This document shows, piece by piece, positions 1-10,545 of a DNA stretch of 64,000 bases. The notes beneath the pieces are model-generated. The model was not told the DNA's origin. It made no database searches and saw only the letters and a list, made by a program, of their open reading frames with translations. The stretch spans positions 6,462,001 to 6,526,000 of the forward strand of contig CATNEN010000024.1 in NCBI GenBank assembly GCA_950097015.1, written 5' to 3'. The DNA comes from Macrostomum hystrix (Eukaryota > Platyhelminthes > Macrostomidae). The first letter of the stretch is position 1. Every line of letters starts with the position of its first letter. A program made the position numbers and the translations under genes.

Positions 1-14
1 CCATGAAGCCTCAC

Positions 15-3000
15 CTTGACGGCTCGCTCTCTCCCACCACATTGAGGCCTTTGACACGGAAGCTGTACTGGATGTTCGGCCTCATCTTAATCTGCACCTG
101 GGTGTCTGTAGGTTCCACAGAGGAACCGGCCCTGGCGTAGGGCTCGGCAACGTACCAGGTGTCGCTAGCATACTGGGTGGAGAATTCCACAACGTAGCGC
201 AGGATTGGAGCATAGTTGTCTGTGCCGGGATTCCATCTCACTTCGGCCAGGCCCTCGAATTTGAATTTTTCGCAGTCCACAGCCATATTAGTTGGCATCT
301 CAGGCCGGCCCATAATCATTAGCATGGCGTGCCTATAATCATAGTCCAAGCCGTTAGTGGCATTGCAGGTGTAGATGCCTGTGTCCAGTGGCCTGGCTCC
401 GCTCACAATTAGCGAATAATCGGGAATATTGATTGTTAGCCGGGGATTCTGCGAGAAGTCAATCACCGTGCCGTCTTTTGACCATTGAATGATCAGATTT
501 TTCTCCTCCCTCAGGTCGGTGTTGGCGGTGCAGATTAGCTTGACCTCTTGGCCCTCGTAGACTCTCGTATCCTGGGGCGCTATGGCAATCTCGGTGGGCT
601 GGCGAACAAATAGAGTGCCGCTGGCCGAGCGGGAGGCTGCGTTGCGCCAGTGGCGGGGTCAGTTCGGTGCAAACTTAGTGCGTGAGTACTCCAATGTTTA
701 CAATCCGCGAAACAGAGAAAATAGATTGGTAAGGGGAGTGGAATCTGCCACTAGGCCTACTAGGGGATATGATATAGAATCCAATCACTTGTGATCTTGA
801 ATAGTAAAAATGTGCCAACTGGGGATCTTGAAAAGGGGAGTAAAATCTGCCAACTCAGGATCTTGAGAATGGGAGCACAATCTGCCAACTGGGGATCTTG
901 AAAGGGGGAGCACAATCTGCCAACTGGGGATCTTGAAAGGGGGAGCACAATCTGCCAACTGGGATCTTGAAAGGGGGAGTAAAATCTGTTAACTGGGGAT
1001 CTAGGAAAGGGGTAGAATCGGACAACTGGGGATCTGGGAAAGTGGAGTAGCATCTGCCAAATGGGACATCTGGGAAAGGGGAGTAAAATTCCACTTAGGG
1101 ATAAATCTTTCATCTAAATGGGTAGAATCTGTCAAGTGTCTGATTGAAACGCAGCAAATCAAAAAGGCGGCCTCACCAATGGAATTCGTAGCCGTGCACT
1201 CGTAGACGCCAGAATCCGTGATTGACAGCTCCGCAATGAGTAGGTCGCCATTTTCCTGTACCTCGTATCTGCCGCCGGTGATTGGTTCGCCATTCTTCTT
1301 CCAGGTGACAATGGCTCGCGGCGCGCTGAAAGTCTGGCAGGGCATAATAAAGCGACTCTTGGCCGCAGCCTTGGTATCCTGAGGCGCCAGTACAAATGTA
1401 GGCGCCTCGCTCAGCACATTCAGGAAAGCATTGGTGTAGATGTAGCCGAATTTATTAGTGCAGTTGCACTGAACCACCAGAGGATCTTTCAGTGTCAAAT
1501 TGGTGAAATGAAATTCTTTGCCAACGGGGGCACTGCGGTTGTCGTACTTGCTAGCAGACACGCCGTTGATAAACCATTTGGGATCACCGTCCGCGTTGCC
1601 AGCCTCGCAGCGGAATGTGTGACTGCCGCCAACTGGCACAGACACGTCTGTGGGCTTACTGATCCAATAGGGCTCGCTGAACACATTCACTACGAATGTG
1701 GCCGAGGATGGACTGCCGCCTATCTGGGCGTTCGTGCCCGTGCACTGATAGTTGCCTGCATGTTTAGGGCAGAGGTGGGCCGGAGGGCTGCATTCAGACA
1801 CTCAATGACTGACAGGTAGGCAATGGGATGGATGACAGGGAGACACTGGCATGGGTGACAGCTAGACACTGGGATGGGATGGTAGACACTGGTGACAGTT
1901 AGACACTGGTGACAGTTAGATACTGGTGACAGTTAGACACTGGGATTGGATGGTGGACACTGGGATAGGATGGTAGACACTGGGATGGGTGACAGGTAGA
2001 CACTGGGATGAATGAGAGGCAGACACGGGGACGGGTGACAGGTAGACACTGGGATGAATGAGAGGCAGACACGGGGACGGGTGAGAGGTAGACACTGGGA
2101 TGAATGAGAGGCAGACACGGGGACGGGTGAGAGGTAGACACTGGGATGAATGAAGGGTTAGGGTTGACACTGGGATGGGTGACATGTAGGTCAGCCACGT
2201 ACCGGTGTGTGTATCCTTATCAATGTCGATGAGCTGCAGGCGGGCGCCTGAGTCCAGCAGCTGCATTTTGGACCACTCCTCGCCAGAAGTAATCTTGACG
2301 GAGTCCTTCTTCCACTCCAACATGGGAGTCGGATTGCCGGAGAAGAAGCAGAACAGGTCAAGAGTTTTATTAACAAGCGCCGTCTGCACGCTAGGCTTCT
2401 GTGACATGATCTGGGCGGAGGGATACAGAACAGTGTCTAGCACAGTCAGCCTGAATAAGCGGCCATCAGTTGTGCGTCGGACAACATCGTTGCGCACTCC
2501 GCACCTGTAGGTGCCAGCGTCCGAAGGTTGAACATTGGCAAACAACAGAGCGCCGTTGACAGGGTCGATGTTGATGCGATTTGACATTGTCAAAGTTTGA
2601 TAATGTGGACTAATGCGATACCAGACGATAGTGGCCTCCGGGTAAGATGTTGGCGCGTTGCACGGGAAAGTAGCTTTATCGCCTCTTTTTTTTTCAACAA
2701 TCACATCGGCTTCGCCCACGAAGTTGTACAGCTCAGCGCGACGAAGCACCTGGAATGCGGTTTGTTAATCTGTTAGACAAACAAAGATCTGAAGATCTGT
2801 GAATTAAACAAAGACTTGAAGATCTGCAAATGAGGTAAACAAAGACCTGAAGATCTGTGAATGAAACAAAGACTTGAAGATCTGTGAGTGAGGCAAACAA
2901 AGATCTGAAGATCTGTAAGTAAGAAAAGCAGAGACCTGAAGTTCTGTAAGTAAGATTAAAGCAGCCAATAGATTTGTTGTTAAATGCTTAACGCACCGTT

Positions 3001-3866
3001 TTAACAGAAGCAGCCACTCCAAGGTCATTCTTGGCCAAGCACTGATAGATGCCATCATCGTCCATACCGGGCGAAATAAACACCAGAGTGCCAGCGCCTG
3101 GGTACTTCTTATATCGGCCGGAATTTTTCGTCCAATCAAAGTCCTCTTCGTTTCGCTTCCAAATGAAAGTTGGCGGCGGACTGCCGGTGGCTTCGCATTC
3201 CAGCTTGATCGACTCGCCAACATTGAAGGCCAATTCCTTCGGCGGCATCTTGGTTAGCACGGGAGGAAATTGAACTGCGGACAGAAGAGATTGTGGGTGG
3301 TGCTTATGAATGCTTATGTCAGAGTTCTCACGAAAAATTGGTTAGATTGGTAATGAAGCGTGGGATAGATCAGTCATGAAGTGTGGGATAGATCAGTCAT
3401 GAAGTGTGGGATAGATCAGTCATGAAGTGTGGGCTAGATCAGTCATGAAGTGTGGGATAGATCAGTCATGAAGTGTGGGATAGATCAGTCATGAAGTGTG
3501 GGATAGATCAATCATGAAGTGTGGGATAGATCAGTCATGAAGTGTGGGATAGATCAGTCATGAAGTGTGGGCTAGATCAGTCATGAAGTGTGGGATAGAT
3601 CAGTCATGAAGTGTGGGCTAGATCAGTCATGAAGTGTGGGATAGATCAGTCATGAAGTGTGGGATAGATCAGTCATGAAGTATGGGATAGATCAGTCATG
3701 AAGTATGGGATAGATCAGTCATGAAGTATGGGATAGATCAGTCATGAAGTATTGATAGATCAGTCATGAAGTATTGATAGATCAGTCAGTGTCCCATATA
3801 GTACTCACCAGTGTTGGCATACTGCAGCAGAGCAGCCAAGCAAAGGGTTGCTAAATATAGCCGCAT
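15..3866 (-). CDS. Neuroglian/L1CAM-family cell adhesion protein, N-terminal part (3' end outside window)
   Basis: Five minus-strand coding exons join in consistent phase: 3809-3866, 2997-3274, 2203-2749, 1177-1755 and 15-636, all with GT donors and AG acceptors; the last donor is at the window edge, so the gene continues to the left. Exon 1 encodes a signal peptide (MRLYLATLCLAALLQYANT). Exon 2 is Ig1, exon 3 is Ig2 plus half of Ig3, exon 4 completes Ig3 and carries Ig4 and Ig5, exon 5 carries Ig6 and the first FN3 domain, about 695 residues in all. Neuroglian-like hallmarks are FDWTKNSGRYKKYPGAGTL in Ig1, GYIYTNAFLNV in Ig4, ITGGRYEVQENGDL in Ig5 and PILRYVVEFST in FN3. Known members are homophilic neuronal adhesion receptors with about six Ig and five FN3 domains, a transmembrane helix and an ankyrin-binding tail; the last parts are not visible here. 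Every intron holds its own minisatellite. The family call is firm; the exact orthologue is inferred. Confidence 0.9.
790..1095. repeat. Intronic minisatellite, about 35-bp unit
   Basis: Tandem copies of a unit containing aactggggatcttgaaag fill the adhesion gene intron between 637 and 1176. Copies differ by small indels and substitutions. Confidence 0.85.
1806..2190. repeat. Intronic minisatellite, about 24-bp and nested longer unit
   Basis: Degenerate copies built around gacaggtagacactgggatg alternate with a variant containing gaggcagacacggggacggg. They occupy most of the intron 1756-2202 of the adhesion gene. Confidence 0.85.
2775..2965. repeat. Intronic minisatellite, about 27-bp unit
   Basis: Several imperfect copies around acaaagacttgaagatctgt lie in the intron 2750-2996 of the adhesion gene. 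Confidence 0.8.
3345..3790. repeat. Intronic minisatellite, 23-bp unit
   Basis: About 19 near-identical copies of a unit containing gatagatcagtcatgaagtg fill the first coding intron (3275-3808) of the adhesion gene. The copies nearest exon 1 are the most diverged. Confidence 0.9.
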
Positions 3867-3886
3867 GCCTGAATTGGCTTAAGCTG
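3867..3886 (-). promoter_or_regulatory. Splice-acceptor-like site just upstream of the adhesion gene start codon
   Basis: On the minus strand a pyrimidine tract ending in cag (3884-3886) stands 17 nt before the ATG at 3866. It could be a spliced-leader trans-splice acceptor or the end of a 5' UTR intron. The sequence alone cannot separate the two. Confidence 0.45.
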
Positions 3887-4470
3887 AAAGTGGTTTCAAA
3901 GGGTGTTAATTTGTGAATTTGTTATTAAAACAAGGTCAGTTACATGTATAAGTATTAAACTTATTAAATTTGCGTGAAATAAATGCAACTACAAAAAAGA
4001 ACTTCATTAAGACAAGACTTAAGCAATACATTTTTAGTTAAATTTTGTATTTAAGATTCAAGTATTGACATGACAGAGAATGTGAAAAACATTTATAAAA
4101 CAATAGAAATGCATGCCAAGTTAATATTGAGCAGGTCTTGTTTATTAAATAACGACTATTCAGCTGCATGCAATTGAGTGCCAATGTACCTACTTAAAAA
4201 TATATAAATAAATTGTCAGAATATAAAATTTGTAATTGAGAACAAAAGATTGTAAATATATACATAAACTTGTCCCAAAAAGTGTATTTACTAGAAATGC
4301 AGGACAAAATTATGAAATCCTGTGCATTGGAACCAGTAGAAATTGCATAGTAAGTAAAACGAAAATATTATAGAAACTGTTTTAAAACGTTTGTCTTGGT
4401 ATTTCATATCTTATTGGTCAACTCTATGATGCTTTCTATCCAGCCAAGCGGTCACCCATGAATACAGCTG

Positions 4471-7400
4471 TTATTTTTTCTGCAAAGAAGATTAGATAAA
4501 TTAATATGTTACATGCCATATACAATGAGTTTTTTGTGAGAAGCAGCTATGCTTAACACACGGCTAGTATAGCTTTTTGCGTTCAATTTTGGACAGCGGG
4601 CTTTCAGTTTCGGCAAGGGACTATGTGTCAGTCTCCCATCCCCTCCCATTCGTGTCTATGGCCAGAAAATGCATAGACGGGCTTTCAAAGTCGACAGCGG
4701 GCTTTCAATTTCGGCAAGGGTCTATGTGTCAGTCTCCCATCCCCTCCCATTCGTGTCTATGGCCAGAAAATGCACAGACGGGCTTTCAAAGTCGACAGCG
4801 GGCTTTCAATTTCGGCAAGGGTCTATGTGTCAGTCTCCCATCCCCTCCCATTCGTGTCTATGGCCAGAAAATGCATAGACGGGCTTTCAAAGTCGACAGC
4901 GGGCTTTCAATTTCGGCAAGGGTCTATGTGTCAGTCTCCCATCCCCTCCCATTCGTGTCTATGGCCAGAAAATGCATAGACGGGCTTTCAAATTCGACAG
5001 CTGGCAATCAATTTCGGCAAGGGACTATGTGTCAGTCTCCCATCCCCTCCCATTCGTGTCTATGGCCAGAAAATGCATAGACGGGCTTTCAAATTCGACA
5101 GCTGGCAATCAATTTCGGCATTAATCCACTTTAGCAAACATTTAAACTGTATATTTCGGAGTTAAAAAACGCGAACATTTTGTTGAATGAATTCAATGCA
5201 AACTGGGACACTACGACAGAGTCGCGAACGTGTGAAACAAGTCGGACCACAAAGACAAAGATCAACATTTATCCCATTATGTTTTCTCTAGCCAAGCACG
5301 GAGGGATGAATCGCAGTGTGTGCTGAAACCAAGCACTGCACTTCTGCTGGGTGATGGCATCCATTGCCTCAACACCACAGCGCTGCAACACCATTATCCT
5401 CCAGTCCCTAGCGCTCATGTCCTCCGGAATAAGAGCAAATTCCTGCTGAACAACTGGCTGACTCAGTTGGCGCTTCACTGCAACCTTGAACGCACTGTGT
5501 GCCAGCTCCACTGGGTTCAGGAATGGTGAGTATGGCGGCAAGGTGCGGAAGCTGATGATGAAGCCCCTGGTGAAACCGAGCCCCATCCAGCAGAATCACA
5601 CACTGATGGCCATTCTGGCAGATGAGCGGCAACGCTCTGGCAGATTCGAGGGACCAAAATCTGCACACGCTCACGGTTCACAGAACCGATCTCAAGGCTG
5701 TACTCCACCAAGCCGATAGTAGGAGAAGTTGCCAGAATGAGGTTGAGTCCAGGGCTCTTCTGAGTGTGCACAAATCTGAGAACTGGCTTTCCTCGCACAC
5801 TTCGACCGAAGCTGCGCCGAGTCCAGACTCCGTAGCCGGACTCATCAAGATGCACCAGCTCAACAAAAGGCGGCAAGTTGACCAACCAGTTGGCGAAATC
5901 TTGTCTCCTGGCTTTGTTCTCCTCGGAGTTCCTCGCAGCCGGCACGTCACCTTCCCTCGAGGGGCACTTCGTTGTGTAAAGGTGACTGTCCAGTGCCCTC
6001 GAAATGGTCGAGATGTCAACACTATCGAGCGTACCCTGAAACTCGGCCAGCAAGCGAGTACGCAACTGCTGCAGTGTAGCAAAAGGGTCCTCGTCCACAA
6101 CGGCCATCAGGAAATTCTTCATGGGGTTGGTGAGCTTTTGGCGCATGTTACCACCCTTAGGCAATGAATACCTTCTCCCCTCCGTGTCAAAAGCGTGACA
6201 GATGCTGCACACGGTTGAGCGCTTCACCCCAAGCATCCTTGCAATGTCCGTCATGAGCTCTCCTCGCTGCCAAGCCTGGATGACAAGATCTATTTTGTCT
6301 CTGGATATCGTTGCATACTGCCGATGCTCCATGTTAAACTGTTAGATTTTAACAGAGAAGACTCAGTGTTGCTAAACTCTCTCCCTCTGTGATCTCTGTC
6401 AAATTAACGAGCAGTCAAGCTGCTTCTACCATAGACAGCTGCCATGAGCTGAGGATTGCCTGTAAGAAAGAAGTTCCAGTCAATCCGGTTGCATGCCTCC
6501 TGTGCATTTTCTGGCCATAGACACCAATGGGAGGGGATGGGAGACTGACACATAGACCCTTGCCGAAATTGAAAGCCCGCTGTCCAAAATTGAACGCAAA
6601 AAGCTATAATATTCTGACTTGCATTTTTATGTTACTTTTTATTTCAACAAAAATAATTTGTTAGCCTTATTACCTGACTCGGCTGAAGCTCCTTTAAAAT
6701 ACGCAGTTTTGGAGTGCTATTGAAATTGACAGCTAGATTGGCTGAAACATGTTTGGTCATAGCAGATATACCAGCTACTTCTAGTCCAGCCTCTTGGTTT
6801 AGCACTGAGAGACTGTGCTTCAGATTGAAGTGGTCAAGAAGTTCCACTACCATTGAGAATGCATCACGGCCTGAATGAAAGGATTTAATTTCTTAAGAAA
6901 AACTTATTGAGCTAAAAAAGCTTTAAAAAGAATTAATTACCTTGCTCTGATTCTAGAAAAGTTTTTAGTTGATTGTTCTTTGAATTTAGGTGTCCATCCA
7001 GCTTTTCTTCATCTTCTAAAGCTAAAAATATACTAGCTCTCAGCTGTGCCTAAATATGAATATTAAGGAAAAAAAATTGATTTCTTTGAATGTATAACAT
7101 GGGATAAAAAACGATTATAGTGAATTTTTGGTTTGCATATAAATATTTTTTCTAGCCATTCGACTTTCAAAATTATTAAAGCAAATGATAGACTCATGCA
7201 AATGAAAGCAAATGCCATACTCATACTTGTTTTTTAATTCAAAAAATGAAGAACATTTGCTACATGTAGGTGCTACATTTTTTATATAGAAATAATAGAT
7301 GTGCCTTTGAAGAACATTGCTAATACAATAGTGATGGCTATCAATGAAAATAATATTTGGGGCAGGGACCTTGCATTTTGAACATATTTTCATCGCCTAA

Positions 7401-7612
7401 AATAAATTAAGATAAAGATTGCTGAAAATTTTTAGTATAGGATGGCTTAGATAGCAAAGAAAATTCGAAACGGTAATACTCGGTCTAGGCCTAATACGCC
7501 GAAGATAATTAGCTAATTTATAACTTACTCGAATATCTCGTAAGACACCTTTATTCTCTAGTGCTTGTGACAGAAGATCCCTCAATTCATTGTCTTCCTT
7601 GTCACCTTCCAT
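4471..7612 (-). CDS. FGFR1OP/FOP (CEP43)-like centrosomal protein, N-terminal exons
   Basis: Three minus-strand exons are well supported: 7529-7612 (ATG at 7612), 6941-7049 and 6674-6870, with GT-AG borders in matching phase (28 plus 102 codons). The start EDNELRDLLSQALENKGVL continues AQLRASIFLALEDEEKLDG, then a LisH-like segment FSMVVELLDHFNLKHSLSVL. This order matches the N-terminus of FGFR1OP/FOP, a centrosome and basal-body protein that dimerises through LisH; the paralogue FOPNL/CEP20 fits less well. The long acidic C-terminus of FOP is not found. A possible last exon follows an acceptor at 4480 and reaches an in-frame TAA at 4471 after two lysines, giving about 132 residues; a minus-strand AATAAA lies at 4140-4145. 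The transposon at 4570-6606 sits in the intervening intron, 67 bp past the donor. The gene may be truncated or short; the last exon is speculative. Confidence 0.72.
4585..5120. repeat. 101-bp tandem amplification of the transposon's left inverted repeat
   Basis: Five copies plus a partial one of a unit containing ctatgtgtcagtctcccatc recur every 101 bp. Each carries most of the terminal inverted repeat sequence found once at the right end (6503-6606). Copies differ mainly in one stretch, cgggctttcaaagtcgacag versus cgggctttcaaattcgacag. Confidence 0.9.
5271..6332 (-). pseudogene. Broken Tc1/mariner-type transposase
   Basis: The reading frame opens at 6332 with an N-terminal helix-turn-helix region (DIARMLGVKRSTVCSICHAF) and then a catalytic-domain start with the first aspartate in ELVHLDESGYGVW. 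Near 5610 the frame shifts; the second aspartate (VILLDGARFHQG) lies in a different frame. The third acidic motif (PPYSPFLNPVELAHSAFK) lies in yet another frame near 5520-5550. Only about 26 codons separate the second and third catalytic motifs, shorter than the 34-39 usual in this superfamily, so a small deletion accompanies the frameshifts. Intact members cut and paste DNA at TA sites. This copy should be inactive unless it is mobilised by a related enzyme. Confidence 0.85.
7115..7393 (-). other. Small cysteine-rich open frame inside the FOP-like intron
   Basis: An open frame of 92 codons lies in the intron 7050-7528. It has paired cysteines (CSKCKV near its start and CSKCSSFF mid-way) and further Cys/His residues, like a zinc ribbon. 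The DNA is AT-rich, unlike the GC-rich exons around it, and no family is recognised. It may be chance or a retained exon of something old. Confidence 0.15.
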
Positions 7613-7619
7613 TTAAACG

Positions 7620-9035
7620 GTTATACACGACAGAACTTGATAGAGTGAGATTAGACAGGAATGAAGAGCACTGCTTCTTCAACCGAAAACCGTTTTCAAA
7701 ACTGCAGGAACGTTTGCAAGACTGGGAATTATTATAATTTTGAACATTTGCTTCCTGGTATATCGTCCTATGCCAGATAATAAATCCTTGTACAGTAATT
7801 TTTTATTTAAAATAAACTGTACCATAGCAAAATGCATACATTTGTATAATTTCATTATCCCTTTTGCTTGCCAACAAATGTTGTTGTTATAACGATTTAA
7901 CCGATCAAATCGTAGAATCTAAAAAATTTGGGTAAACGATATGCATGAGTTAAAAGTGCCAAGAAATATAGATTGAAATCGTTTAGTTTATTTTACTTGC
8001 TTGGCTTTAAAAATGCGAAAATGAAGCGAATAATTAAGCACAAACTTCTCAATCCAAGTTACATATAGAACTTTATCAACGGCTTTAATCTAATTAATGA
8101 TGACTTGGTTGTGTTTCTGGACGACGTTTTTTTAACGAAGTGACTTTAGATGCTCAATTGAATACTGCCATTATAATCTTAAATTTTTGGCTGGCACGGC
8201 AAATTGTTTAAGTTTTAAAGGTTTTCCAGGCATTCTGTAGTGGTAGGTCACGAAGATCCTGTACAGGCAGATGGCGAACAATTTCTGTACTACCGACAAT
8301 AGTTAGAGTAAAAAATAAAAAGCATATTTTCGTCACTATTTTTGTTAACGATAAGTCAGCTAGCACGGTGATTTGCACTTGCAAACCATTTGCACTTTAG
8401 TATCGAACAAGGACCACTAGTAGATAGTTAAGTAGTCCGTGGTATCGAATTGGAAGGCAGGGAGAACCCGGCCCTAGCAGTTGTTTCCATCGCATGTGTC
8501 GTTTGACATTATACGACAGCAAATAGATTTTTTCACGGAATATGCGGTGCTGTAGCGTATGTGGCGCCGGTTGGCACCAAACTTGTCACAAACAATCAAT
8601 ATTTGGCTCTGACATTTGTCAGCCGATAATCCGGGCGTGAAATCCGAGAAATCGGATTTATTTTTTCCTGTTAGCATAGGCCGACTCAGCAGCACAGCTC
8701 TGAGCAGTCTGTTACTCACCACATTATCTCAAGGAAATACACAGTGAGCAAGTAGCGGCTTCCTGTTAGCCCTTCAGCTGCTCAACGTATCGTGAATAAT
8801 TCACCACTTCACTGTCACAGAGCTATTCGAATAAAGTTAAGCTTCTGCCGCTTGAAGCCGAAAGTCACTGACAATCATTGATGACGCTACCGAATACAGA
8901 ATGCTCCCAAAGTCGATTCTGGCCTTCTTAATCCTAGCTGATATCCTTCACCATGCCTGTCCTTAGCATGGGAGTTATCATTAAGTTTCTTTTATACAAC
9001 TAATATTGGGACTTGTTCGCATAAAGACCGGCAAA
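7620..9035. other. Intergenic stretch upstream of the FOP-like gene
   Basis: This AT-rich stretch has no gene I can recognise. An 82-codon minus-strand open frame at 8474-8722 is slightly more GC-rich and ends in several cysteines, but it resembles no family and has no visible splice partners. Confidence 0.5.
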
Positions 9036-9039
9036 TATC

Positions 9040-9840
9040 AGGAGTTAAAAACCGGAAACGGTATCTCAGGGAGTTTAAACCGGAGACGGTATCTCAGGGA
9101 GTTAAAACCGGAGACGGTATCTCAGGGAGTTAAAACCGGAAACGGTATCTCAAGGAGTTAAAAACCGGAGACGGTATCTCAGGGAGTTAAAAACCGGAGA
9201 CGGTATCTCAGGGAGTTAAAACCGGTATCTCAGGGAGTTAAAACCGGAGACGGTATCTCAGGGAGTTAAAACCGGAGACGGTATCTCAGGGAGTTAAAAC
9301 CGGAAACGGTATCTCAGGGAGTTAAAAACCGGAGACGGTATCTCAGGGAGTTAAAAACCGGAGACGGTATCTCAGGGAGTTAAAACCGGTATCTCAGGGA
9401 GTTAAAACCGGAGACGGTATCTCAGGGAGTTAAAAACCGGAAACGGTATCTCAGGGAGTTAAAACCGGAAACGGTATCTCAGGAGTTAAAATCCGGAGAC
9501 GGTATCTCAGGGAGTTAAAAACCGGAGACGGTATCTCAGGGAGTTAAAACCGGAAACGGTATCTCAGGAGTTAAAAACCGGAAACGGTATCTCAGGGAGT
9601 TAAAACCGGAAACGGTATCTCAGGAGTTAAAAACCGGAAACGGTATCTCAGGGAGTTAAAACCGGAAACGGTATCTCAGGGAGTTAAAACCAGAGACGGT
9701 ATCTCAGGGAGTTAAAACCGGAAACGTTATATCAGGAGTTAAAAACCGGAGACGGTATCTCAGGGAGTTAAAACCGGAAACGGTATCTCAGGGAGTTAAA
9801 ACCAGAAAAGTATATCAGGTGTTCAAACTGGAAACGGTGG
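9040..9840. repeat. Minisatellite, 28-bp unit
   Basis: About 29 copies of a unit containing gggagttaaaaccggagacg, with shortened variants lacking the gagacgg or aaacgg block. The last copies at the right edge are decayed. Confidence 0.9.
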
Positions 9841-10545
9841 CTCAGGAATTAGAACCCGATTGACTGACTCACTCACTGACTGACTGCAGTTTTGACTCAA
9901 CGAGCTGGTTCCAATGAACGCAAAGCAAACTTATGTCGCGTATGTTTTTCTACGAATTCTCATTTGTTTGAGCTTCATTTAATCTCATGCAGTTAATATA
10001 CGACTAGCTCATCTTTTGTTTTACACTGTTCAAATTTACTTGCAGCTAAAATCGCAGATCTTGGGTAGCAGTAGGAAATAAAATTAGATGAGTTCTTTTC
10101 ATGGGACTTTTTGCACAGGCTGAGCTACCCTCCATCTCTAATCCCATTTAGCTATTTTGAGCCTCTATTAATCCTATACATTGCTCTGCTCCGAATTGGG
10201 GGGAAATTTATGAGTAAAAAGTTTAGTAGCAATGGGCAGTTTAATTTTTATTAATTGCGAGAGTCTGGAGTGGACACAAGCCTACATTGCACTTTAATTA
10301 ACTATTTTAGCACTTGATGTGTGCTCTAAGAAACTCAAAAAGAGGAGGTGAAAACAATTATTCCGTTTTGTTAGTGCAAGTATAACGGGAGGCTTTATGA
10401 AAAGCGTGCGAAATTGTATGTATTATGATCGCCTAATCTGATTGGCAGAAAACTGTTTTCATGAAGCTGGTGTAATTTCCGGCGTTGTATTACAAAGGCC
10501 AGCGAATGAATGCGATGCCAGAGTATAAGCAGACATATGCAAAAA
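9841..10545. other. Unassigned intergenic sequence
   Basis: AT-rich sequence between two minisatellites with no open frame, RNA gene or transposon end that I can support. Confidence 0.5.

Larger units (their letters stand above)
4568..6608 (-). mobile_element. Tc1/mariner-superfamily DNA transposon, decayed, with TA target duplication
   Basis: The element runs from 4570 to 6606 and is flanked by TA at 4568-4569 and 6607-6608. Its ends are inverted repeats of about 100 bp: the left starts TAGCTTTTTGCGTTCAATTT, and the right end is the reverse complement with few mismatches (about 6503-6606). It carries a broken transposase on the minus strand. The part of the left inverted repeat inside its outermost bases has been amplified into tandem 101-bp copies reaching about 5120. 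Total length is about 2.0 kb. The TA duplication and the DDE transposase agree with the Tc1/mariner (IS630-like) superfamily. Confidence 0.9.

Noticed and set aside
4577-5080. 167-codon repetitive protein with recurring PLPFVSMARKC
   Set aside because: It is a translation of the amplified transposon inverted repeat.
9040-9840. CRISPR array
   Set aside because: Repeats are head-to-tail without unique spacers, and the genome is an animal's.
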